Positions 12,330 through 25,190 of a stretch of DNA of 64,000 bases are shown in pieces. Below the pieces are notes generated by a model that saw only the letters and a list, made by a program, of their open reading frames with translations, had not been told where the DNA came from and searched no databases. Source of the stretch: Lottia gigantea. Taxonomy: Eukaryota; Mollusca; Gastropoda; Lottiidae. Within the stretch, counting starts at the first letter, position 1, and every line of letters starts with the position of its first letter. The stretch lies in assembly GCF_000327385.1 (NCBI RefSeq), contig NW_008709848.1, positions 1,254,514-1,318,513 on the forward strand, written 5' to 3'. The translations under genes and the position numbers were made by a program.

Positions 12330-12682
12330 ACGTAGATGTTACTATAGATTGTAGTGATCTGTTATAAATTGTTAAATAGTTTTTAACTTTAGACAGTCGT
12401 TTTCAATTCTATTTCCAGAAGATAAAGTAGATGTCTTCAATGTCTAGCCATCACTTAAAACCTTCTTACATGATTGGCAATAGAACCTACTTGCCCTTCA
12501 GTACAAAGTGACACAAATGTCAATTTCTTACCTAGGAAAAGGAACTTATCACATGGGACGAATATTCCAGACCCATTGTGGCATGACGGGGGAGAGAAGA
12601 TCGTAGATATTCTTGTATTCATTTTACACTCCGTAGTGTAGTGGCGGGTGTCGCGCGAAGCAGACCACGCTTTCTCTTTTAG

Positions 12683-12788
12683 AAACACCTGATGGCACTT
12701 CTCTTTGGAGGAGTCTGCTTCTTAACAATTTCTACTATTGATTTTGCCATACATTGGACGAGATTAACGGAATTGTCTTGCACAGAGC
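12683..12788 (+). repeat. Interspersed repeat family, copy B
   Basis: This begins GAAACACCTGATGGCACTTC, matching the start of copy C at 44520 almost exactly. It continues through GGAGGAGTC, ATTTTGCCAT, TTGGAC and GGAATTGTCTTGCAC, blocks shared with copy A at 1143-1229. The left edge is sharp at GAAACACC, while the right edge is indistinct. No coding capacity is visible. Confidence 0.65.
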
Positions 12789-14150
12789 ACAGTGCCCTCA
12801 AAGATCGATCCTCACTTGTCATTCTGTGGTTTAGTCCTACTTTATTGCACGTAATTGGGCTAATGAAGACGGTTAGAAATGTGCAGGGCAGGAGACGAAT
12901 AAGTTAATATACTATTGAATGATTTGAGATATTTCGATGATACAGACCCTAGTCTCACGTAATGCCACAGCAAGTGCTCTCTGGAGTGACATCCCGATTT
13001 CGACTCACACCGCTACTGTTCATGTGATACCAACAACAGATATAAGCTGAGATTGTTCAAGTGGAGGTGAACTAATGAACTATGGAGTATTATTCTACGA
13101 CAGTCTGTCTCGTAAAGTTATCGTAGTTCAACAAACCTTAACATAATATTTATACAGAGAGTGTGAAACCAACGACATTGTTATGATTGAACGCCTTGGG
13201 TCATTGACGAACGCAAATTAATACGATTTCTACTTAAGTCTATGATTATTGAGCAGAATGTTGATTTGATTTTATAGCCAAATCGTTTTGTTTATAGGCA
13301 GTTGTACAGACGGGTTCTGGTGCGTTTACTGTTTTAGTTTGTAGAAACTTTGTAATTTGGCTTGTTTGCTTTGCAGTGTATTAAAATCATACCCGATTTA
13401 TATAATTCATAACTTAATACAGATCAGTATCGTTCTGGTGACATAGGGCATAGAAACCTGTATTGTCCTCTGTATATTTTGGTCGGGATGAAAATAATGT
13501 ATTCGGGAACAGAATTGAGAAAATATCATTGAAAACCCGTTTTTCCAGTCGCACAATTGTTTGCGAAATGGAGCCTTTTTAATTTTTAAAATATATTCGG
13601 ATGTCCAAACAACCGGGTTTTTGAATACTTTTGATGTATTCATTGATACATAATTACATAAATTATTTGCATGGGTTAACTTACACCAATCAAAATGTGA
13701 TGCAGTGATACATATTTGAAATTAGTTTTACTAATGCCCTAAACCTAACAGACAATTACACATATCAATCTGCTCTAGTGGAAGTCGAGGGAAGTCTCAA
13801 ACGTGAAGATGTAAAAGAAGACATTAATAGACACTTTCGTTTTAGTCACAGTTTTTTAATCAAGAAAAATAATTAGCCACATTGATCTTTCTTTTATTTA
13901 AATGTGGCAACATGTCAATAGGTTTTTAATGTGTTTCCGTTTTTATTGAAACCTCGGGATCATTTTCAACAAACTGTGTTAGTAACAGCACACTTGTGGG
14001 TTATTTAATGAAAAAAAAACTGGTTAATGCATTTCATTGCTCAAAAAGATAATTATGTAAGTTCTAAAACCAGCTTCAAAAGACCGGAAGTAGAGGAGAA
14101 TTTCCATGTATAATCTTCTGTCTCATTACCTCCCTTATACAGTTGTGTGG

Positions 14151-14180
14151 GAAATGAAATGAAATGGATTTTAGGTCCCT
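14151..14180 (-). repeat. Short interspersed repeat tail, copy 1
   Basis: GAAATGAAATGAAATGGATT followed by TTAGGTCC is the reverse complement of a TAGGAC...TTCATTTCATTTC tail that recurs at 41513-41554 (plus strand) and 57391-57430 (minus strand). A (TTTCA)n tail after a conserved block is typical of SINE or LINE 3' ends. The body of the element is not recognisable here. Confidence 0.5.
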
Positions 14181-16325
14181 TTGTACTTTTAGTAAGTTAA
14201 TGAAATAGGTTGTTCCTGTGGGACTAACGCAGCAACACAAAGTATGCGCCTTAAACAAAATCAATGAAAATCAGATCGAGTCCAGCATGTGTAAGTTAAT
14301 CGATCCGTTTACACATATCATGAAGTGCAAAATGAAAGATTTCAAATGATTGTAACGGTTTGCTTTGACAAATGCCTTAATCTTTAACAATAATTCTTTT
14401 TATATCGAAAATATGCTTTAAATGAAGTGCATTTATTAAAACCTTTGAATAAAGACATTATCGATACAGAAAATGTAATGCACTAGTGCCTCATCACCAC
14501 TTTGAACAATGATAATTGATTTTGTTGCTCGTAAAATGTATGGTAAAGGTATCTTTTCACAAATGTGATGTTAAGAAAAATATATTTAACGGGGATGCAA
14601 ACTTTTGATGCCAAGGATCGTGTAAACCAGACGCTTTTGGTCACATCTCTGGGTGGCGATATTTTCCTAACAACTGCGTTTGACTGACTCACAATGCTAC
14701 TTAATATGATAAAATAAGGTCCTGTTGTGATTTAGAGTCAAGGCTATGTATTCTTCAAGAGTTATTTTAAAACATAAGTTTATGGGGTGTGGAGAATGGT
14801 AAAAGGTTTGTTTTGTTTAAGAGCATTGAAAAACATTTTGTATTTGTTAAAAAAAACTCAACGCAACCGCTGTGTGTGTTGGCCTTAACTTTTGAAGTTA
14901 CGAACTAAGGTGAGATTTTATTTGTCAAGCTAAAGGCAGGAATTATATAGAAAGTGTCTAATTTTAATTCTCTTGTCAACAAATTGTGATGTAAAAGACA
15001 TGTTCAGATATCGATTGAGGATATGAGTGAGTGGTTATTGTTGGACAGATCAATATCTGAAGGTGAGATTAAAATTCATGTCAATCAATTAAAGGCGGAT
15101 TAAATATTAATTGATAAACGAGCCATTTTAAAGTAGTGCTTGATTTAGGTTTATGTTACATGCTTTTAGTAGCAGGACCGTAGCTTTTACGGATTGCTCT
15201 GCTGAAAAATTCCTGACAACCGACCAATTCCATTACTGCAACTAAACACCATACACCATTGCCCCTCCGGATGTATTACTTGCCCCTCCGTAGTCAAGTC
15301 TGGATATGGGCCAGACAGGTTGCTGACTATAACTAAACTTCTGTCTGTTCGGTATTGATTATGACATTTCGTTATGCTTATTTGCGTACAGCCAAAGATA
15401 TAATAGTTCTGAACTTATATCCGAAAGCAAAGCCGATTTATACCTTCGTTTTGAATATAAATATGGGACTTTCACTTCAAAACATTCCATACAACCTATA
15501 CCTATCTCAAGGATCTAAATCCCCCCCCCCCCCAAAGCATATTGAGTGTAATGTTAGATATGTATCGGTTAATGTATACATGGACTTACAGATTTCGGGT
15601 TTCGTTTTGCATTTCGGATCGTTAGTTTATTTATACAATAAAAAACTGTGTAGATATAAATATTTATATATTTTACAAGTTATGTAGCATTAATGAGCAC
15701 ACATTACGTCCGAATGTGTTGTAATGTTTATGTCCTATTGTTTTAGAGCTTTCTGGTAACACCCAAGTAATGTGCAATCTATTAAGCACAGATCTGCTAG
15801 CAAATTTTTTTCATTAACAACTTACTATCAAAGGATTTAATAGAAAAACTTTCATTGGAGTTTTGGTTTAGATAATTTATGTAACTATGTGACTTGTTTT
15901 ACTAACCGTATCACCATCTGGGATATGTGTAATATTATATATGAATACTAATTAGACTTTGTCTATACATACAATCTAAAGTTTTACAAATACAATAAAA
16001 TAGATACTCATATAAAAAATATGATTTAAATAAATTTAATGCTTTGGTATTTTATGAGAGAACATGCTAATAAAGTTTCTCTATAAGTATGAAATTGTAT
16101 TGTGAGTAAAGGCATGAATCTATTTTCTGTCATTAATGTAATAAATATCACAGTTCACGATGCAGAAGATATAAATAACCATTTCTTAAAGTGATAATTA
16201 AATTATAACTATACACAATTTAACATTTTAATATGATATTTTATGGATTATTCCTTTTAATAACAGGACGAGCGTTAATCTTTGATTTATATATAGTTAG
16301 ATACATATTACACTATCCAGAGTCT

Positions 16326-16375
16326 TAACAGACAATGTGCACTTCAGTAGTGCAGTAGTAAAGTGCAGGCTGTTA
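16326..16375. other. Imperfect hairpin
   Basis: TAACAG (16326-16331) pairs with CTGTTA (16370-16375), and TGCACTT (16338-16344) pairs with AAGTGCA (16361-16367). The loop is 16 nt and there is an asymmetric internal loop. It is too weak and bulged for a confident microRNA precursor and could be a chance structure or a small transposon relic. Confidence 0.35.
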
Positions 16376-19320
16376 AACGTTCCAATCAACAAACTGGCGG
16401 ATCATTGAAGATTTCGCCCATATAGCCACTTACAAGAAACCCCTTGTTATTAATGACAAGGGACGCATTGCAGCCAAATAAGGTTTGAACGTCACGTGTT
16501 TCCGGTTGGAAAAGTCACTCCTTTTTGTATTTTTTCTGCCTTGCTAAAATTTGAAGAATGGTAAAGAATATTCCATAATCATGTGTTCGGTCAATGACTG
16601 ATTTTTACATTCAGGTATAGAATAAGAAAGTAGGATCTGAAACAGGTGTAAACAATTCTATAAAATTCAAAACTGTGTCACTTCCATTCACCGTTATACA
16701 TGGCAATTGATAACTTTGTTTGATAAAGTTGATAACTCATATTTATTACACGAAATAACCCAGTATTAAACCAAGAATGCTTTTCAAAATTTTGAATGGT
16801 AAATCATTTAGATCGTTGAAGTTAAAAAGAATCAAAGCAACTCTTTGAATTTCTGGTTTTCATTTTTATTGCGTAGCGAAATAGCATATATTAAGTGTAC
16901 TAGAAACTTGAAAAATGAAATAGAAACAAATCTAAGCATTATTAGCATTAATGCAGTTCTGATCACGAATGATTATGACGACGATGTAGAGGCAAAAAGG
17001 TATTTCTGGAATTTTATCATGTATCATGCTAAATATGTAACTGTCGACCTGGGATATTCATGGTGCCTTTTGTCAAAGGTCGACTTTCTATATCATTCTG
17101 TATATTCATACATAATACACGTTTTTATTTATTATTGAGCAAACTCATATCTATAACATATGAACAGAAAGGAATTTGAAACACCCAAGCGCATATTGGC
17201 ATTAAGTATCTCTGATAGTTTCCTATAATTTATGTTAAACATGAGCATAATCCAGACTTTTCGAGCACGCACCATCAGTTTAGATGAAAATAATCTTCAA
17301 TGGATTGATAATCAAATCATAACGGTATAAAAACAGATCAGTCTAATGTTCTATTTCTAGCTCAATAAGACGAATAGAGTTATTAAACAAAGCGAAATCA
17401 TAAAATAAAACCAGGATTAACTACAGAAATATTCTTCAATATTCCAGTTTGGAACAGTAAGCCTCCATGAAATGTAAATGGAAATGGCAATATTATTATC
17501 ACCATGTATTTTCATTGTTCATCAAATCTTGGATTATTGTATTGCTTCTATTTCAATGTAACTAAAAGAGTTATAATAGAAAAAATAATCTTATTGAAGA
17601 CATTGCACAATGTTTTATCATATTTATAAATCACAAACAGGGATGTTGGATTTAAAAGATTGCTTTTGTGGCTTAGACTTTTGCACAGAATTTTTGCCAT
17701 TAAGAGATATCATTGTCAAATATTGAAAGGTTTGACAAACTTTTGGCCGTGTCATAAATATATTTGGGGAGAAAGAGAGAGGCTGTATTGTGGTGACAAG
17801 GGGTGCGTTGTAATATTCGAAGGAGGTCTATTGATATATGTGAATTGAACACCGGATAGGCAGATGAAAGATCAGCTGTTCCATGTGCTTCCAAATTCTC
17901 ACGATAATCATATTAGTTATAGTAAGCTTATAATTACATAATATTCGTTAGTGTTTAGACTTTTCTGTCCTTTTTTAATTTATCAAGCAGGTCGCAACAT
18001 CCATTTAAATAGATTATATACTGACTGTTTAAAAGAAGGCGATACAGTCTGGAAATCTAAATAAAATACATGCTATACCAGACTACCATTATATATTTTT
18101 TTACATACAAGTAAAAAGGCAATGTGTTTTTTCAGATACCTATACTCGAGAGCACGTGTAAAGGTGGTCGTTTCCATACCAAATGTAGTTTACAATACCC
18201 AAAATGTCTTATAAGCACAACCAAAATCGTTTGTTCCGTGATTCTTTATCTGAAACCGAGACAACTTGTAGCTTATCCTATGTTGTCAACTCATGGTAAG
18301 TTATGATATTTCTCAGTGTTTGAAAGAAAGGGTAAATACCTTTGTCTGACACTTCAACGTGCTCCAACCCAGGGGGCTGCATTTACTACAGATTTAAATA
18401 TATAGCACATTTCAATCCTTATTGAGTCATTCAATAATTGACTCGCTTCTTATCTGAAACTGATACCATCAGTGTTTATTTAAGATGGAGCCGATACTCA
18501 ATGCGCACGCAATACAAGTTTCAACAAATTAAGGTTACATAAAGATGAGAAGAGTACATTTGCACCCTTACTATGTCATTAATAATTACCATAATTAAAA
18601 CCTTGATTGTCTATCGTGACCAAGATTAGAAATGACTACTCACATGGGATTGTAGCTATTCTGGTAACCTGGCTCCCAAGTCTGACTTCTAATTATGTAT
18701 GTATATCAACTAAGCCAACTACTGTTTTTGGTATAAAAAAAAAATCCTAGACTGACTGAAGTGGCTCTATAATTATTACAGCCAAATGCAGAAATCTCGG
18801 CTTTTTTAATTGAAAAGTTTTGTGAAGTTCGAACGGTGGCTGAACGGACACAAACCTTTTGAAGCTTACATGTAAGAATGTATACGATATATACTCACAA
18901 TGTACCCAAACAATCACAGTGTAGTATTTTATGAACATGGAGAATCTAAATTTCATAAAATACCCTCGGAACTTACGTTGGAATTCTTTTCAGAAATTCT
19001 TATCAATCTTATCTTACACCACTCTTAACTCTAACCCGACATTGCTTAATGGCCAATAATGTTAACTGAAAATATTCATAATTGATTCATATCTGAGGAA
19101 TTTCTGTTGCATACTGCCCAAGTACAAAGTTGAAATGTTTTCCACTTTATTGAGTAAGAAAGTAGCCTGTATTGAAAGTAAGGAGGCGACACTGCACGCT
19201 TGTTTTCACAGCAAATGTATTCTCATATCGCTTTGTCTTGGCTATTGTTAGAATGAACTGAAGCAGATGACAATATAGACAATACTATATTATATTCATA
19301 ACCTTCTCCTTTTATTTCTG

Positions 19321-20006
19321 TCAGGTTCTCCTGAGAATCATGCCTTGTTTCAAGATAATCAGTATCTTCTTTTCTTTCAGAATTACTTAAAACATCTCAA
19401 TGGACAACTAAAAGTAGTATACAACACGATAATATTTCATTTGTAAGTGCTAGTGCTCGCCACGTAAGTCTCTATACCCTACCCTGAGCACCCTACCCTG
19501 AGCACCATGCTCTGACACAAAAGTAATTGCTGGGAGCATTGGGTGCTAGTGCTATGCTGCTAGTGCTCACCACGTAAGTCCCCATACACTAGTCTGAGCA
19601 CCATGCTCTGTTTTAAGATAATCAGCTGTTTCCTTTCTCTCAGAATTACTTTAAAACATCTCCATATTCAATTAGTAGTGTAAGACATAAAAGTTATTGC
19701 TGCGAGCACTGAGTGCTAGTGCTAGCCTACTACCTAATGTCTTATATGGTAGCCTGAGCACTATGCTCTGTTTTGAGATAATCAGTTTCTTCCTTTCTTT
19801 GTGAATTACTTTAAAACATCCAATTAGATAGGCAATGAGACGATAATTTCTGGAAGCAATAAGGGCTAGGGCTTTCTAAGGAAGTCTTCATACCGTGCCT
19901 GAGAATTATGCCCTGTTAAATATTCGATCAGATAGGCTGTGGGACAATAGTAATTTCTGGGAGCATTGGGTGATAGTGCTTGCCGTGGAAGTCTTCATAT
20001 CGTAGC
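19321..20006 (+). repeat. Degenerate tandem array, monomer about 155-160 bp
   Basis: Four to five diverged monomers follow each other. Landmarks in order are CTGAGCACCATGCTCTG, AGATAATCAG, CAGAATTACTTTAAAACATC, then GCTGGGAGCATTGGGTGCTA and a CGTAAGTCTTCATACC-type block. CTGAG landmarks lie near 19331, 19484, 19594, 19754 and 19902, and one monomer is partial. Divergence of perhaps 20-30 percent makes this an old satellite-like array. No coding frame runs through it. Confidence 0.85.
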
Positions 20007-20380
20007 CAAAGACATGGAGTGAAGGTCGAGAAGGACAGTGTAGAAGTACCAGACTACTCAAAATACAATAATTGTCACGACTTCGCCATATTGTAACAGC
20101 CACTTTTACTAAAAACTAGTGATGGTTACTCACACTGGTTTAAACTTTACAGAAATTAAAAAAGTGTCATTTCCCAATATTTCAATGCAAATGATGGCAT
20201 GTTTTAGAAGAAATAAAGAAGGAAACGGCAATGTTTCAAAAGAGAAGGAACTTGTTCTCACTTATCTGTACCTCAGGCATTGGTATCTGTTAAGGAAGTT
20301 TCATGCGTCCGGAAGGGCATGAGCGCGGCTGGATTTTCAACGACTTGTAGTAACTGACGGCTTCTGAGAGAACGGGCCGA

Positions 20381-20452
20381 AGTCATTTAGTGAGTTGGAC
20401 GTGTACTCGCTACCCTGAAGGTTCGGGGTTCAATCCCGGCATTAGTCGAGAA
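20381..20452 (+). mobile_element. tRNA-derived SINE head
   Basis: An A box TAGTGAGTTGG (20388-20398) and a B box GGTTCAATCCC (20427-20437) lie 39 bp apart, the spacing of a polymerase III tRNA promoter. The flanks do not form an acceptor stem and the T arm pairs poorly, so this is not a working tRNA. It is best read as the tRNA-related head of a SINE whose body would run to about 20,560, where similarity cannot be judged without other copies. Confidence 0.6.
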
Positions 20453-23400
20453 CATAAACTTGATGCAGGTTAGAAAAGCATCCAGTCCTTAAATAAATCC
20501 CATCCTCATGTGTTGTGAATGTCAAATATTCCACAATTGGGGTTTTCGAAGACTTAGTTTACTAATCTGGATCAGAGAAAAAGTAGTTATAGTTTTGGCA
20601 TGGTTGTTCTTATTGATCAGGATTAGGATTTAATAATGAAGAAGATGTTTTACTATCCTTTTTACATCATACTGAGTTTTTTTTTAATACTGAAACCTTT
20701 GGACTATCGTCCTTACAATATATCCATGCTCAATAATTACTTTTACTTCATTTTTTTCTCATTCCACGGGGACATATAACAATACTACTAATTCAATGCG
20801 ACGACTGTATAATGATAACGGAATACCCGAACTTGCACATCTTGTGATAAATGTCAGATCTATAAGGATTTGGTAATAACATATATGCCACGACATTACA
20901 TCTTGATGTTTCACCAGTTGCAATGGAAAGAGACATTCTTTCATTAGATAACATATTTTTTGTGAGAGTTGGAAATGTGTCATCAAGTTGCGTATAAGTA
21001 CGAGATGAAGAGATGAAGTAAATGTATCTGTTGTGTTAATGATTATTCTGAAAAATTGGATGCTGTGATTTAAGTAATTCGTAGGTTGAAATAATATAAA
21101 AAAGCTGAAGAATTTTTTTTAAAACTTGTAGAAATACTTCCTGAATAAAATCTGTAAATCAATGGATGGGAAGTTAAGTGGAAACATACTCGTAAACATT
21201 TCAGACACCCATACAGGTTCCTTTTCCTCAGTAGATCATTCCCGCACTTTACAATATAACTATCAATTTAATTGCACTCGCTTGGTTGGTGAAGCTTATT
21301 CTAGAAATAACAACTTATTGTGAAACTGACATCAACAATATCATGTTAACTTATAAATTAGAAATGCAACCAGAAATATTCAATAGTAAAATATTCCAAA
21401 ATTTCACGTTTTTTACTACCTCTTTAAGAAGTAATTTGTTTGATGATCGAATTATGTAACGGCCACAGACTTTATATTTACAATTAATGACATATGAAGA
21501 TATTGAGCATCAGGCATCAGTAACATAAGTGAAATTGATCATCGGTATTTAACAAGCATAACAACTCCGTTTTCCATTATCTTTTGTGGTGGCTAAATCT
21601 CTAAGATAACCCCCCATACCCTTCTTCAACTGGGCAAATAAGAATAACACTAACAGTTGTTTGTGTGTGCACTTCTCTGACAATGATTTTGAAGAAATAA
21701 TCAACTGTAACATCTATATTTTTCAAAGATACTAATATGGTTTATTCTCCTCTTTAACGAAATGTTTTAGTAATGATGGGTCGACTTGAAAAATGAGCAA
21801 AAAAATGTAAAAAAAAATATATCTTACCTTTTTTGGCGAACACAAGTAAAGACAAATGACACAATCCCAGAATAAAACACGGTATATCAGTCCACAAGTA
21901 CATTTTAATGATAATGTAACATCCTTGTCGTCAGATACGGAGGTAAGGTAAGTAATCCATTCAGTAGAAAATAAGAACAACCACCTGTCACTGTAACTGA
22001 CCACGTTCTGAATACTAACTGTTCACTTCTTCACTAATAACACCAAGCATCCTTCGTTCGATCAATTAACTCCGTCATCGAACCAATAACTTTTCAATAT
22101 TTTAGTCATCAATGTTTAATATATATTTTAAATCACTTTAGCAAATTTTTCTATGAATTAGGTAAATTGACTTTGATTCAAAACATTTTATTTTTATCAA
22201 ATTTGTCTACGAGTCAAAAAATCAAATTTTTTAAACCTAACGAAATTCCACATGGAATTCGTTTTAAGAGAACAACAGTCGCCAAAATTCGCTAATGTTA
22301 TTAAAATTATTAATTTATTAAAAATGAATTATTAAGTAAAATTTTTCAAAAACTCCCTAAGCTCAATTCTTGAAATTTGTTTGTCGAAAAACAACCAGCA
22401 CAGCCACTTCTGAGCACAATGTCGCTGTATCTCAGACAAGCCATATACACAGTGGAATTATTATCGCAGAAATCAAGGAATCAAGGCATCGATTGCGGTA
22501 TAATGATAAGGCTTGATGAATGTTGGAATTATGTGATATCACGATAAGGAAGTTATTATGAAATAACAATCGTAATAATCCTAGAGTTAGTAATTATCGC
22601 TTTAGTTTGATTAAGGCTACAGTAATAATACGAATATCATTTATTCCAATCAAATAACAATCATTTCTATATATTGATATTCACTGGTCCGTTATCACAT
22701 TCGATTCCTATTATTACATTTTCCTACCAAACTGTTCATAACACGCTTAATAACCATTTATTATGTTGTATATTATACAGTTCACAGTTAATAGGACTTC
22801 AGCACAACTACACACTTATCGTTACCGTTCAACAAGTGTAACCGTAACGTTCACAATCAATAGTCGTAATGGTTCTATAACTTGACTATCTGTTACTCCA
22901 ATAAGTCATAGTCAATATAATATCCGAACGTAGATGTAATCGTAACGCTGTCATTTTTCCCCAACAGTCTTTATGATCAAACACAATAAATATCGTAGAC
23001 GCGGATCAACTGTAACTCTTTGTAACTAGAAACCGTTATCTTGAATTCCGAAAATTTACGATGAATCGCAGCCGATATCGCAGACGGCGAAACCAAAGAA
23101 GTAAGTTAATTGTATGATTTCAAATATTTGAGCTTTGTTTACTAGTTCTTCGTAACGTTCTAAGTAAAAATGCACTTAGGTAACTATCCTAAGAACAATT
23201 AGTAAGTTTTAAAAGTTTTTTTTATTCTCCATGGCATATTTTAGAATCGATTTCAACACACGCAGTTCCCTGCCAGTTTCAATTGGTCGAATTGTAGTCA
23301 TTTAAACAATGAAATAGACAACCCATGGCGCTGATATAGTACTGAATATATTATTATTGTGGTGTTGAATAGGCACACCGTCACAGGATCGATGGTGTTT

Positions 23401-25190
23401 CAACTCTATTTCTATTGTCTTCGTCCGTCTTTTAATATCTTTTTTTCTCAGAAAACAATTTACCTTAATTCACAGTCAAATTGATAAAACAAATACAATC
23501 GTCTGGGGTCTGTTTATACACACTTTTTTACATTTACTTGTTAGATACTACGTTGTCATTTAGCTTCATATAATGCACTTTTAATATACCTTTCACTCAA
23601 ATAGTATACTGCAATATTAGATAATAATCCCAAATTTTTAATATACTTATATCACAGACAATATATCGTTATCACTTTGTCGACGTCAAATTAAATAATA
23701 TACTCCACTGAAACTATTTTAATTTTATGCAGTTCAAACGAGCAGACTTGGTAAGGCGAGTAATATCAGTCGAACACACCTGTCAACAATAGCTTAACTT
23801 ATTGTACAAAAACCTTGTATTAACTCCACACCAAGAAAACTGACTGTGAATCATTTCAATGTTTGTCTGTGCCTTTAAGTTACCGGTCGATTTTCAGTCA
23901 AAGCGGAGAAGTCGCTGTATAGGTTTGCTCGATACGGCAATAGCAATATTATGCGATTCACTTCATTAGGCGTGCTACTACTAACATCGATGTTTCATAG
24001 ACTCGTCGTGGTTCCTTTTATTTTGTAAGCACGTACAGAGAGAGTATCGCTGTAAACGAGTTGAGTGTTGGTTTGTAACAGGAGGTTTGTCAATGGAACT
24101 CTGTGCCTTAAATCAATGCAGTCTTGGTCTACATTCTATCAATATACAGTCATTGCTTTCCTGGTATTTATAGTCAGTTAGATTAATGAGGGAATCAAAG
24201 AACGTATATTTCTTATGGACAGGTCTACACAATGAGATGTCCAGCTTATCTCTATGTTGTTCCTCTTTCTCCCAGACGTATTATCTTTCTCGTTTCCTTT
24301 ATCCAGCCGGAATCGATGCTATACACTAAATAAGCCATACTGATTCAACAGAAGTGCATTATGGTGTGAATAGGTCGAGATACCTAAGGATATTTCAATT
24401 AGGTTTCCCCCTGTCGGTGATGGAGGTCGGGGTGCTGTTAGGATCGACAAATAACCACGGGTTGTTCACGTTAAAGACAGCTGGATATTCAAATAGTGTA
24501 GGCTAATGCCACTGTCCAGGCAAAATCCCCCCCGCATTGCACATTGCATGGCGTTGTCCGTATTCATTAAGTGCAGGGGAGCAATTGTGCCAGGACATGC
24601 CTTTTTTGAATTCCAACTGTCGATGCGTCATTACTGTAGATAAACTATAGCACAGTTACTTTAGATGCCCTGAGCCAAATACTCTAATGAAGTAAATCAA
24701 GTTTATTTCATACAAAAAATACCAAAAACAAAACACATTGATATCCTATGAATAAATTTGCATTAAAGAAACTCAACAATTCTATCAAACAACAAAGTGG
24801 ATAAGAGTAACATCATTAATATTAATTTTACCGTTAAATCAAATTTACGCTGAATTTAAATAGCCTGTGAGACAATTATTATAATAGTGTAGATGTCATA
24901 TGTATAGATTATTTGTATGTATAAAAGTAATTTCATGTTACTTTGCTATCATTTAACAGTTTTTTGACAAAAAATGGAGAATGGTTCATCATGAATTTTT
25001 AGTGGTAGTTCGATATTCTGAAGTGAGTTGTTTTGTAGATTCATTGGATTATACAAAGATTATGATAACGGGTCAACTGAAAAATATATACTCATTGGTC
25101 AAGTTTGACTTTATGTTCATTCCTTTTACATATATGTACTAGTCCTATGTCAAGATCGTGGACGTTTGTCAAGATTATGTCCCTTTAGAT
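20453..25190. other. Gene-free stretch
   Basis: I recognise no firm gene. One short Arg-rich frame followed by a perfect splice donor (23061-23100) is listed separately. A GC-richer segment at about 24,400-24,620, including a G-rich GGAGGTCGGGGTGCTG block, looks like a relic of a dispersed repeat, but no second copy lies in the window. The rest is AT-rich. Confidence 0.45.
23061..23100 (+). CDS. Possible short first exon encoding an Arg-rich peptide (unproven)
   Basis: An ATG at 23061 opens MNRSRYRRRRNQR and runs straight into a strong splice donor, AGAA|GTAAGT at 23101. The frame is open upstream to a TAA, so the ATG is a plausible start. Six to seven arginines in thirteen residues is unusual in this AT-rich setting and recalls the basic N-termini of protamine-like or RNA-binding proteins. 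However, no downstream exon is recognisable, so the frame may be chance. I do not assign a function. Confidence 0.15.

Larger units (their letters stand above)
12789..19320. other. Gene-free stretch
   Basis: I recognise no gene. It contains a short interspersed repeat tail at 14151-14180, a run of 13 C at 15521-15533 and a two-step hairpin at 16326-16375. Two GCCCCTCCG motifs lie about 27 bp apart near 15260. The longest frames (97-110 codons) are chance-sized and have no recognisable domain. Confidence 0.5.
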
